13,962 nucleotides of DNA from Nitrospinota bacterium (GTDB taxonomy: Bacteria > UBA8248), in NCBI GenBank assembly GCA_029937135.1, contig JAPYQX010000042.1, positions 1 to 13,962 of the forward strand. Direction: 5' to 3'. Of the stretch, positions 6,908 through 13,505 are shown in pieces (position 1 is the stretch's first letter; each line of letters starts with the position of its first letter). A model generated the notes under the pieces. It ran no database searches and was not told where the DNA came from. It saw only the letters and a program-made list of their open reading frames with translations. Made by a program: the position numbers and the translations under genes.

Positions 6908-8872
6908 ATGTCCACCCCCCAAGTCATCTGGCGGCCAAACGAGGATTTTCTCGAAAACTCGAATATCGCGCGGCTGATGAAAAAACACGGCGTCGCGGGC
7001 TACCCGGAGCTTCTTGAATGGTCGGTGGCGGATACGCGGCGCTTCTGGCGGGCGGTCATGGAAGACATGGGCGTGAGCTGGTACCGGCCCTTCGATGAAG
7101 TACTGGACGACAGCGGCGGCTTCGCCAGGGCGAAATGGTTCGTGGGCGGGGAGACGAACATCGTCCTCAACTGCATCGACCGGCACCTGCCAGGCCCCCG
7201 GCAGGGAAATAAAAACCGAAAAGATCAGACTGCCATCATCTGGGAGGGAGACGGCGGCGAGGTCCGAAAATTCACCTACGGGGAGATGGCGGCGGAGGTG
7301 GCAAAGCTCGCGAACGCCATGCGCGAGATGGGAATCCGGCCCGGCGAGGCGGCGGGAATCTTCATGCCGATGATCCCCGAAACCGTGTTCGCGATGTTCG
7401 CCTGCTTCAAGATCGGCGCGGTGGCGATCCCGATCTTCTCGGGCTTCGGGCACGAGGCGGTGGCCGAGCGGCTGAACGACTGCGGCGCACGGATGGTCTT
7501 CACCTCAAACGGCGGGATGCGCCGGGGAAAGGAAGTTCCCGTCAAGGCGACGCTCGACCAGGCGCTCGATATGGAAACGAAGGTGGAAAAAGTCGTCGTC
7601 TTCCCGCGTACGGATTCCGAAGTCCCCATGAAGGCGGGCCGCGACGTGACGTGGGCAGAGTTTACGAAAGATCAATCCACCGAAGCCGAAACCGAGCGGC
7701 TGCCCGCCGAGGCGCGGGCGCTCATTCTCTACACCTCGGGGACGACGGGCCGCCCGAAGGGCACGATACACACCCACGCGGGCCTGCTCGCCACGATGGC
7801 GAAGGAGATCGGCTACTGCATGGACTACCGCGAGGGCGAGGTTTTTTTCTGGGTAACCGACATCGGCTGGATGATGGGCCCCTGGGAATTCGTCGGGGTA
7901 CAGTTTTACGGCGGTACCTATTTCATCTTCGACGGCGCGCCGAACTGGCCCGAGCCCGACCGGCTCTGGCGGATGATCGCGGATCACCGGATCAACATCT
8001 TCGGCGTCGCCCCCACCGCGATTCGCGTCCTCGCCGCCGCCGGGGAGGAATGGGCAGGGAAACACGACCTTTCATCGCTGCGGATGCTGGGCTCGACGGG
8101 GGAGCCCTGGGACCCGGAATCCTACATGTGGTATTTCGAGAAAATCGGCGGCGGGCGCTGCCCGATCATGAACATCTCGGGCGGGACGGAAATCGCGGGT
8201 TGCCTGCTTCAACCCTATCCCGTCACCGAGCTTACGCCCTGCTCCCTCGGCGGCCCGGCGCTCGGTGTGGATACGGATGTTTTTAATGAGGACGGAAAAT
8301 CCGTCCGGAACGAGATCGGTCACCTCGTCTGCAAGCAGCCGATGCCCTCGATGACAAAAAGTTTCCTGAACGACGATGAGCGCTACATCGAGACGTATTT
8401 TTCCCGCTGGAAGGATGTCTGGTACCACGGAGACTGGGCGAAGGTGGACGAAAACGGGCAGTGGTATCTCTTTGGCCGCTCGGACGACACCATCAACGTC
8501 GCGGGAAAGCGCGTGGGGCCCGCCGAGGTCGAGTCCGCTCTTATCGGGCACCCCGCCGTCGTCGAGGCGGCCACCATCGGCACTCCTCACCCCATCAAAG
8601 GAGAGGGGCTCATCTGTTTCGCCGTGCTCGCGCCGGGATTCGAGGCGACCGACGCCCTGCGCGAGGAGCTCAAGGACGAGGCCGTCAAGTATCTGGGCAA
8701 AAGCCTCCGGCCCGAGGAGGTGAAGTTCGTCGAGGCGCTGCCCAAGACGCGCTCGGCCAAGATCGTCCGCGGCGCGATCAAAAAAATCTATCTGGGCGAG
8801 GACCCGGGCACCATTGACACCAGTTCCATCGAAGTGCCCGAATTCCTCCTGGCCATCACCAAGGCTATCTGA
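6908..8872 (+). CDS. AMP-forming acyl-CoA synthetase, tandem copy 2
   Basis: A 654-residue paralogue of the preceding ligase, starting MSTPQVIWRPNEDFLENS against MTTPDIIWRPNEDFLENS. Motifs are TSGTTGRPKG (276-285), LGSTGEPWDPESYMWY, NISGGTEIA, YHGDW (D509), GRSDDTINVAGKR and catalytic K618 in RSAKIVRG. A short insertion (about 95-105, PGPRQGNKNRK) distinguishes it from copy 1. ATG 6908 is chosen because it aligns with copy 1 and has AAGGA ten bases upstream; the open frame back to 6845 adds 21 unrelated residues. The 148-nt gap with a REP-like element suggests looser coupling than between the earlier genes. It shares the missing acetate-pocket Trp, but residues around the pocket differ (for example FFWVTDIGWMMGPWEFVG against MYWVTDFGWVMAPYELVG), so substrate preference may differ. 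Confidence 0.92.
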   Translation: MSTPQVIWRPNEDFLENSNIARLMKKHGVAGYPELLEWSVADTRRFWRAVMEDMGVSWYRPFDEVLDDSGGFARAKWFVGGETNIVLNCIDRHLPGPRQGNKNRKDQTAIIWEGDGGEVRKFTYGEMAAEVAKLANAMREMGIRPGEAAGIFMPMIPETVFAMFACFKIGAVAIPIFSGFGHEAVAERLNDCGARMVFTSNGGMRRGKEVPVKATLDQALDMETKVEKVVVFPRTDSEVPMKAGRDVTWAEFTKDQSTEAETERLPAEARALILYTSGTTGRPKGTIHTHAGLLATMAKEIGYCMDYREGEVFFWVTDIGWMMGPWEFVGVQFYGGTYFIFDGAPNWPEPDRLWRMIADHRINIFGVAPTAIRVLAAAGEEWAGKHDLSSLRMLGSTGEPWDPESYMWYFEKIGGGRCPIMNISGGTEIAGCLLQPYPVTELTPCSLGGPALGVDTDVFNEDGKSVRNEIGHLVCKQPMPSMTKSFLNDDERYIETYFSRWKDVWYHGDWAKVDENGQWYLFGRSDDTINVAGKRVGPAEVESALIGHPAVVEAATIGTPHPIKGEGLICFAVLAPGFEATDALREELKDEAVKYLGKSLRPEEVKFVEALPKTRSAKIVRGAIKKIYLGEDPGTIDTSSIEVPEFLLAITKAI

Positions 8873-9094
8873 CGCTACGGCCCGGCAATGGCCCCCGCAA
8901 GGTCCGGAAACGGGGGATCGGGTTGGCTCCGCCCCTCCTGGGATACGATTCGCTTAAAAATCTATTTAATAATTTGCATCCTGCCGCCGAAAAACACCGC
9001 AAAAAAAGACTTTTTTTCTAATCCAAAATAAATTTTTTTGTCAATCACTCCTATCCTACGGGCATTCTCCACACCATTTTAACGTGAGAGATGA
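8873..9094. other. AT-rich intergenic region with A- and T-runs
   Basis: It begins GC-rich, with a possible hairpin of CCCCCG (8892-8897) and CGGGGG (8911-8916) around a 13-base loop but no T-run right after it. From about 8955 to 9060 it becomes markedly AT-rich, with A7-GAC-T7 at 9001-9017 and another T7 around 9033-9039. It probably ends the catabolic transcript and starts a new one at 9095. TTGTCA at about 9038 could be a -35 box, but I see no well-spaced -10. Confidence 0.4.
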
Positions 9095-9592
9095 ATGAAA
9101 CCCAACGAGCTGAGCCTGACTCAAGAAATCCTTGGACACACCCGTTTTCATTTCATCACCTACCCGGCGAATGAAAGCGACCCGGCTCTTATCGACGGTC
9201 TGGAAGCCATCGAGAGGAGAATGGAAAACATGCATGTCATGGACGGCAACCCCACGGCGGAAGCCTACCGAAGAGGCCGGTATCAGTATCTTCGGGCGGA
9301 GCCCGGCGAAGGTGGGGTCCGGGACATTCCTCACCCTGAAATGTCAGGGGCCAATTTTCTCATCCACACCGAATCCTCATCTTCCGGCGCCCTCCTTTCC
9401 TACGAAGAAGTCCTCCGCGCGCTTATTGAGAACCGCGGCGGCTCCGTCGAGACCCTGGCCGGAATTCGAAAGCCCCGAAGCTACACGAGCTTTGACATGA
9501 CCCAGTACGCTTACGCCTGCGCCCTTCCGCCGGGTTCGGGCGCGCGTTTACCCATCGGAGTTGTCACCCCCCAAAACAAAACCAAGGATTAG
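9095..9592 (+). CDS. Uncharacterised protein, N-terminal part of a frame interrupted by TAG
   Basis: I do not recognise this 165-residue protein. It is soluble, without signal peptide or membrane helix. It opens with a strand-like segment TRFHFITYPANESDP, then an acidic helix (ALIDGLEAIERRMENM), and later AGIRKPRSYTSFDMTQYAYA. GTGAG six bases before the ATG serves as RBS. Its TAG stop at 9590-9592 is followed in the same frame by TGG AAG ATG and a further open frame to 9925. The junction would read NKTKD-stop-WKMDWMRRE, which looks like continuous protein sequence. It may therefore be the first part of one roughly 276-residue protein broken by a nonsense change, or a genuine short gene coupled to the next. 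Confidence 0.6.
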   Translation: MKPNELSLTQEILGHTRFHFITYPANESDPALIDGLEAIERRMENMHVMDGNPTAEAYRRGRYQYLRAEPGEGGVRDIPHPEMSGANFLIHTESSSSGALLSYEEVLRALIENRGGSVETLAGIRKPRSYTSFDMTQYAYACALPPGSGARLPIGVVTPQNKTKD

Positions 9593-9598
9593 TGGAAG

Positions 9599-9925
9599 AT
9601 GGACTGGATGCGGCGCGAGAGCTTCTTTCTCCCCCGCTACGACGCAGAGGGAAAGATCATCGAGAAAGGCCATGCCCTGGCTTCCGAGGCTGGAATCCCC
9701 TGTATCAACCGCCGGCTCGTTCACAACCCCGATGGGTATGGGCAAAAAACCGGATATGACTTCGTGGGCTACTTCGAATTCGCCGAAGAAAACGCGGATA
9801 CGTTTCGTTCCGTCATGGCCGAACTCCGGAATAAATCAGATAACCCCGAGTGGAACTATGTCCGGGAGGGCCCCGAATGGTGGGGGCGCCGCGTTGCGCG
9901 CCCGCGGGATCTCTGGAAGAAATAA
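9599..9925 (+). CDS. Uncharacterised protein, C-terminal part of the TAG-interrupted frame
   Basis: A 108-residue frame directly in phase with the gene ending at 9592, starting seven bases after that stop. It has YDFVGYFEFAEENADTFR (a strand then a helix), then NPEWNYVREGPEWWGRRV near the C-terminus. The strand-helix pattern ending in an REGP-x-x-x-GRR segment weakly recalls the second domain of dimeric alpha/beta-barrel proteins such as the chlorite dismutase/HemQ family; this is a tentative resemblance. The only RBS-like bases (AAGGA overlapping the previous stop region, ten bases upstream) are poorly spaced, so independent initiation is possible but not convincing. Fusion with the preceding frame as one ancestral gene is my preferred reading. 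Confidence 0.5.
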   Translation: MDWMRRESFFLPRYDAEGKIIEKGHALASEAGIPCINRRLVHNPDGYGQKTGYDFVGYFEFAEENADTFRSVMAELRNKSDNPEWNYVREGPEWWGRRVARPRDLWKK

Positions 9926-10015
9926 TCTGGATTATGTGCTATTTAGTGACGGTGCCGCGAGGGGAAAAATAAAAATTACTCAACCCCTGTAAAATTTTAA
10001 AAATAGGATTTAATG

Positions 10016-10564
10016 ATGGCCTTAAAAAACAAAACTTATGTGACATACAACCACGATTTCACCCGGGATCCAAAATCCGACGATATCATGTGCGTCAAAC
10101 AATTGATGGAATGGAAGGTTCGCGATGAGGCGCATATCAGTTTCATCAATGCCATGGAGAAGGCGGCCGCCATCGCCGACGAGAGCCAGCAGCTTAAATT
10201 GGTCCATGCGATAAAAAAACGGCTGGCGAATTCGACCAACTTTCTTTTAATCATGAATTCCACGATCAAAGAGGAAACGCCTTGGGTAAGATTCGAAATC
10301 GAATGGGCGGTCGATCAGTGCAAAATACCGATTATCGCGGCCTACCACGGCTACGATTCTATTCTTTCGGCGGAACAGCTTGAGCACCACTGGCCCCCTT
10401 CTTTCGACATGAGAATTAGAAACGGGACCGCTCAGACGATCCATATTCCCTTCAAAGCCGAACCTCTCCAGAGGGCGATCGGCCAATTCGACAAAGACAA
10501 CCTGCCCAAGGGAGGCCTCAGCGCCTACACCAAGGGGGCTTATGACCGTTGGGGTCTGGGATAG
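10016..10564 (+). CDS. TIR-like (MTH538/DUF1863, Thoeris ThsB-like) domain protein
   Basis: A 182-residue single-domain protein. The N-terminus KTYVTYNHD matches the first strand of TIR-like domains. AHISFINAMEKA follows, then a helix (LVHAIKKRLANS), strand NFLLIMNSTIK and the signature PWVRFEIEWAV, with W90 and E94 spaced W-x3-E, then KIPIIAAYHGY. In ThsB of Bacillus cereus the catalytic Glu lies in the equivalent W-V-R-Y-E motif, so E94 is the likely catalytic residue for NAD-derived signal synthesis. ThsB proteins sense phage and make cyclic ADP-ribose isomers that activate ThsA; no ThsA (SIR2 or SLOG domains) is in this window. ATG 10016 is preferred over the adjacent ATG 10013 because AGGA (10005-10008) is then seven bases away. 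The gene and its leader are AT-richer than the flanks, suggesting acquisition. A non-defence TIR-like role is possible. Confidence 0.75.
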   Translation: MALKNKTYVTYNHDFTRDPKSDDIMCVKQLMEWKVRDEAHISFINAMEKAAAIADESQQLKLVHAIKKRLANSTNFLLIMNSTIKEETPWVRFEIEWAVDQCKIPIIAAYHGYDSILSAEQLEHHWPPSFDMRIRNGTAQTIHIPFKAEPLQRAIGQFDKDNLPKGGLSAYTKGAYDRWGLG

Positions 10565-10567
10565 TCC

Positions 10568-10582
10568 GGGAGACCATCTCCC
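10568..10582 (+). terminator. Short hairpin just after the TIR-like gene
   Basis: GGGAGA and TCTCCC pair perfectly around a CCA loop, four bases after the stop. The following bases (CCGTTGGTTTCGTTTGG) are only partly T-rich, so it may be a weak terminator. Confidence 0.35.
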
Positions 10583-10713
10583 CCGTTGGTTTCGTTTGGC
10601 CGGCTTCTTCTTCAGAGTAAAAATCGAATTTAATCGGGCCAGCGCGCCAAAAGCCGCCCGGCACTGAATTCCGGGCCCCTCGCCAGCTCATCATCATTTT
10701 ATCGGGACTTTTC

Positions 10714-11454
10714 GTGGATCTTTCTCTTTTCGAACTCGCCGCCATCGCCATCGGGGCCTTCGGTGTCGGTTTTTTCAAATCCACCTTCAGCATGGCCATA
10801 GGGCTGGTGCTCGTTCCCTCGATGGTCATTTTATGGCCGACACGATTTATTATCGGAATTATCGCTATTCACATGTTCATATCGGACTACGCCGTGATCC
10901 GCATGTTCTGGAAGCAGTGGGACTGGCGGCTCGCCAAGCTCGTGATTCCCGGTTTTTACATTGGAATCGTCGCCGGGACCGCCATACTGGTGAACCTTCC
11001 CGACTACTGGATTCGGAAACTCATCGGTACTGGTTGCCTGATTTTCATTTCCATTCAGGGTTGGTCCGAGATCAAGGGCGGGCTCCCGGCTCCACGAATC
11101 GGCCAGGGGGCCGGGACTTTCATCGGAATCATCGGGGGGGTTATAAGCGCCATCACCCATACGGGCGGGACCGTTTTAACGCTTTACCTGCTCAGCCAGG
11201 GAGTAAGGAAGGTCAACCTGGTCGCGACGATTATCATCACCTGGATTTTCGTCAATCCGCTCAAGCTTAGCTCCTACTACGTTGGCGGGTTGGTGGACAA
11301 CTCCATGCTCATCGCCGGGATGGCTTCCATCCCCCTCGCCTTCGTGGGCGGTTGGATCGGACGCAGGCTGCTCGACCGGATGTCCCAACGATTTTTCAAC
11401 ACGGCGATATTGATCCTCGCGGCGGCCGCCGCCGCACGCCTCCTCTGGGAGTGA
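10714..11454 (+). CDS. TauE/SafE-family (DUF81) membrane transporter, tandem copy 1
   Basis: A 246-residue integral membrane protein with about seven to eight hydrophobic helices, normal for TauE/SafE. Each half carries a glycine-rich repeat: GAFGVGFFKSTFSMAIG (about 14-30) and GIIGGVISAITHTGG (about 138-152), the two-fold internal repeat of the family. Members export or import anions such as sulfite, sulfoacetate, sulfolactate or other organic acids across the inner membrane; the substrate here is unknown. The start is GTG at 10714 with a weak GGGA six bases upstream; another start cannot be excluded. It follows the TIR-like gene after 149 nt and is 4 nt from the next gene, with which it should be co-transcribed. 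Confidence 0.87.
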   Translation: MDLSLFELAAIAIGAFGVGFFKSTFSMAIGLVLVPSMVILWPTRFIIGIIAIHMFISDYAVIRMFWKQWDWRLAKLVIPGFYIGIVAGTAILVNLPDYWIRKLIGTGCLIFISIQGWSEIKGGLPAPRIGQGAGTFIGIIGGVISAITHTGGTVLTLYLLSQGVRKVNLVATIIITWIFVNPLKLSSYYVGGLVDNSMLIAGMASIPLAFVGGWIGRRLLDRMSQRFFNTAILILAAAAAARLLWE

Positions 11455-11458
11455 GAAG

Positions 11459-12208
11459 ATGCCCGACTTCACCCCTGCCCAATGGGCGCTGATATGTATC
11501 GGCGCTTTCGGAAATGGTTTTCTCAAGCGGGTATTCGGCGCGGGCGTCGGTATCACGTTGATGCCCATCCTCGCCATCTCTTTTCCCGCCAAATTCTCAC
11601 TCGTCTTTCTTGCGCTATGCACTACCTGGGTGGATATCGGGATTTCCCGCTCGATGTGGGACCACTGGGATCGCCGGACAACTTTTCTCTTTCTTCCCGG
11701 AATGACCGCCGGAATCGTTTTCGGCGGTTGGGTACTGTCCTGGGTCCCCGAATATGAGCTTCGATCGTTCATCGGCGGTCTTTGTGGGTTAATCGCCGGG
11801 TATCAGATTTTCGTCGAAATCAAGGGAAGGCCGCCGGAAATACCGCCGATTCCGGTTTGGGCGGGAATTGGTATCGGTTCCATCAGCGGAATCAATTCCA
11901 CCATCGCCAATGCCGGCGCCACCCTCCTCGTCCCCATCATGATCAGCCAGAATATCGCTCCCCGAATGATCGTCGGAACCATCTGGGCGATATTCCTGTT
12001 TTTAAATCCCCTGAGAGCCGCGGCTTATTGGAACGCGGGCATTCTCACCACCACGGTTATAGCCGCCACGATATTGGCGATTCCGCTGCTCTGGGCAGGA
12101 GTCCGGACAGGCGCCTGGCTCCAGCCCAGACTCCCCCGCAGGGCATTTAATCTGATCGTGCTCTCAATCGCACTGACCGGCTCGATTTACATCATTTTCA
12201 GTAGTTAA
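11459..12208 (+). CDS. TauE/SafE-family (DUF81) membrane transporter, tandem copy 2
   Basis: A 249-residue paralogue of the preceding carrier with the same architecture. The glycine-rich repeats are GAFGNGFLKRVFGAGVG (about 15-31) and GIGSISGINSTIANAGA (about 138-154). SRSMWDHWDRR and VEIKGRPP match the positions of VIRMFWKQWDWR and SEIKGGLP in copy 1, showing common origin, but elsewhere the two are well diverged. The ATG is four bases after the first gene's stop, and the purine-rich GGGAGTGAGAAG that overlaps that stop gives the RBS. Such close pairing suggests that the two proteins are made together and may assemble as a heteromer or serve related substrates. No terminator for the plus strand was found downstream; the genes on the right are convergent. 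Confidence 0.88.
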   Translation: MPDFTPAQWALICIGAFGNGFLKRVFGAGVGITLMPILAISFPAKFSLVFLALCTTWVDIGISRSMWDHWDRRTTFLFLPGMTAGIVFGGWVLSWVPEYELRSFIGGLCGLIAGYQIFVEIKGRPPEIPPIPVWAGIGIGSISGINSTIANAGATLLVPIMISQNIAPRMIVGTIWAIFLFLNPLRAAAYWNAGILTTTVIAATILAIPLLWAGVRTGAWLQPRLPRRAFNLIVLSIALTGSIYIIFSS

Positions 12209-12256
12209 CAGGGCTCTCCAGGAATTTCGATGTTCAAACCGTCCCCAGCGCCAGCG

Positions 12257-12300
12257 AAAAAACGCCGGGCGGCTTTCCGCTTCTCGTCCATGACCCGGCG
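12257..12300 (-). terminator. Intrinsic terminator of the Gfo/Idh/MocA gene
   Basis: On the minus strand CGCCGGG and CCCGGCG (12294-12300 and 12263-12269) form a 7-bp GC stem, with a smaller CGG/CCG hairpin within the 24-base loop, followed by six T (12262-12257). It starts nine bases after the stop codon of the oxidoreductase gene, the right place and strand. Confidence 0.65.
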
Positions 12301-12308
12301 AAAAAAAC

Positions 12309-13427
12309 CTAGGCGGTCAATTCCGCGTGAAGCGCCTCGGGCTCAATGGGAAGGGCTACGGGCTTTTTCCGCTTGGCGGAAAGGTCGCAGGCCATCGTGA
12401 GGAGGAGGTTGCGCTGACCCTCGACCCCGGTCGCGTGCGGGGTCTTGATGCCGGTATAGATGTGCGCCAGCCAGGAGTTCGATTCCTCCCGCATGGGTCC
12501 CCAAAACTGGCCGTCGGAAATATCCCCCGCCGGGTAGCTCCCGAGCAGGTGAACATTGCGCTCGTCCCCGCGGTGGGAGGGCAGCGGTTTCTCGGTCGCC
12601 ATGATCATATCGGCGTGCGTATCGTCGATGGTCAGCGCTCCCTCGGTACCGATGATGCCCAGTGTCAACGAGTAGGTCGAGGCGGGCCAGTTGATCGGCA
12701 TCCCCCAGCTACAATCCATGCTCCAGATGCTCCCGTCATCGAAAGTGAAAATGTTAAAGGTGGCATCTTGGGTTCCAAGGCCCGCCATCGTCCTTGTCAC
12801 CGATCGCGAGGTGACCTCGACCAACTGCTTCGAGTCGCCGAGGATGAACAGCGATGCGTCGAGGGCGTGCGTTCCCGAAATCACCATCGGGCTCAACAGG
12901 GAGCGGTCCTCGTTTCCCCCAAGGCGTACGATGCCGACCATCCGGTTGACAAACGCGCGGGTCACGGCCGAGGTGATATCCCCGAGGCGGCCCTGGGCGA
13001 CGTGCTCCCTCGCGGTCAACCACCGCCGCCGGAAACGCTGGGTGTAGCCCACCAAAAGCTCGGCCCCGGCTTCCTCGGCGGCCGCCACCACCTTGGCGGA
13101 TTCGACGACATTGGTCGCCAGGGGTTTTTCGACGAGTATCCTGTGGCCGCCCTCGATGGAGGCCATCAGGGTCCTGGCATGCCACTCCTCGTCGGTGGCG
13201 AGAATCGAGGCGTTCACCTCGGATCGTTTCAAGAGTTCCTTGTAGTCCGTCGTGAAAAAATCCGCGTCAAGATCCTTGGCGAGTTTCTTTCCTTTTTTTT
13301 CGTCAATGTCGCAGAGACCAATCCACTCGGTGCCCGGATATTCGAGCGCGCACCTGCCCCGGATTGCCCCCACCCTTCCGCAACCCACGATCGCCAAGCC
13401 AATAGGATTTTTTTCAAGTTTATTCAT
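12309..13427 (-). CDS. Gfo/Idh/MocA-family NAD(P)-dependent oxidoreductase
   Basis: A 372-residue two-domain dehydrogenase of normal family length. The N-terminal Rossmann fold shows AIVGCGRVG with G15-x-G17-x-x-G20, an acidic GLCDID after the second strand (D40, suggesting NAD preference), and the family signature VEKPLATN (E100, K101, P102). The C-terminal domain carries SGTHALD (H187 and D190), matching the catalytic His-x2-Asp region. Members oxidise or reduce a hydroxyl on sugars, inositols or related compounds; the substrate is not deducible. The ATG at 13427 has GGGAG six bases upstream. The leader (13428-13505) is AT-rich, so it may have its own promoter, although the GGT-like gene upstream is on the same strand, 78 nt away. 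An intrinsic terminator follows. Confidence 0.9.
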   Translation of the reverse strand: MNKLEKNPIGLAIVGCGRVGAIRGRCALEYPGTEWIGLCDIDEKKGKKLAKDLDADFFTTDYKELLKRSEVNASILATDEEWHARTLMASIEGGHRILVEKPLATNVVESAKVVAAAEEAGAELLVGYTQRFRRRWLTAREHVAQGRLGDITSAVTRAFVNRMVGIVRLGGNEDRSLLSPMVISGTHALDASLFILGDSKQLVEVTSRSVTRTMAGLGTQDATFNIFTFDDGSIWSMDCSWGMPINWPASTYSLTLGIIGTEGALTIDDTHADMIMATEKPLPSHRGDERNVHLLGSYPAGDISDGQFWGPMREESNSWLAHIYTGIKTPHATGVEGQRNLLLTMACDLSAKRKKPVALPIEPEALHAELTA

Positions 13428-13505
13428 TGCCGGCTCCCAAGAAAAATAAAATCACAGGAAAAAATATTCTCATATGAATAAAAACCGATCCGAATTTACA
13501 ACCCG

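Noticed and set aside
9590..9592. Pyrrolysine or other recoding at the in-frame TAG
   Set aside because: No Pyl genes or insertion signal are visible, and the proteins are not of the methylamine methyltransferase type. A nonsense change or two coupled genes are simpler.
12327..13481. Long plus-strand open frame (384 codons) opposite the oxidoreductase gene
   Set aside because: The minus strand encodes a clear Gfo/Idh/MocA protein with RBS and terminator; the plus-strand product has no recognisable domain.
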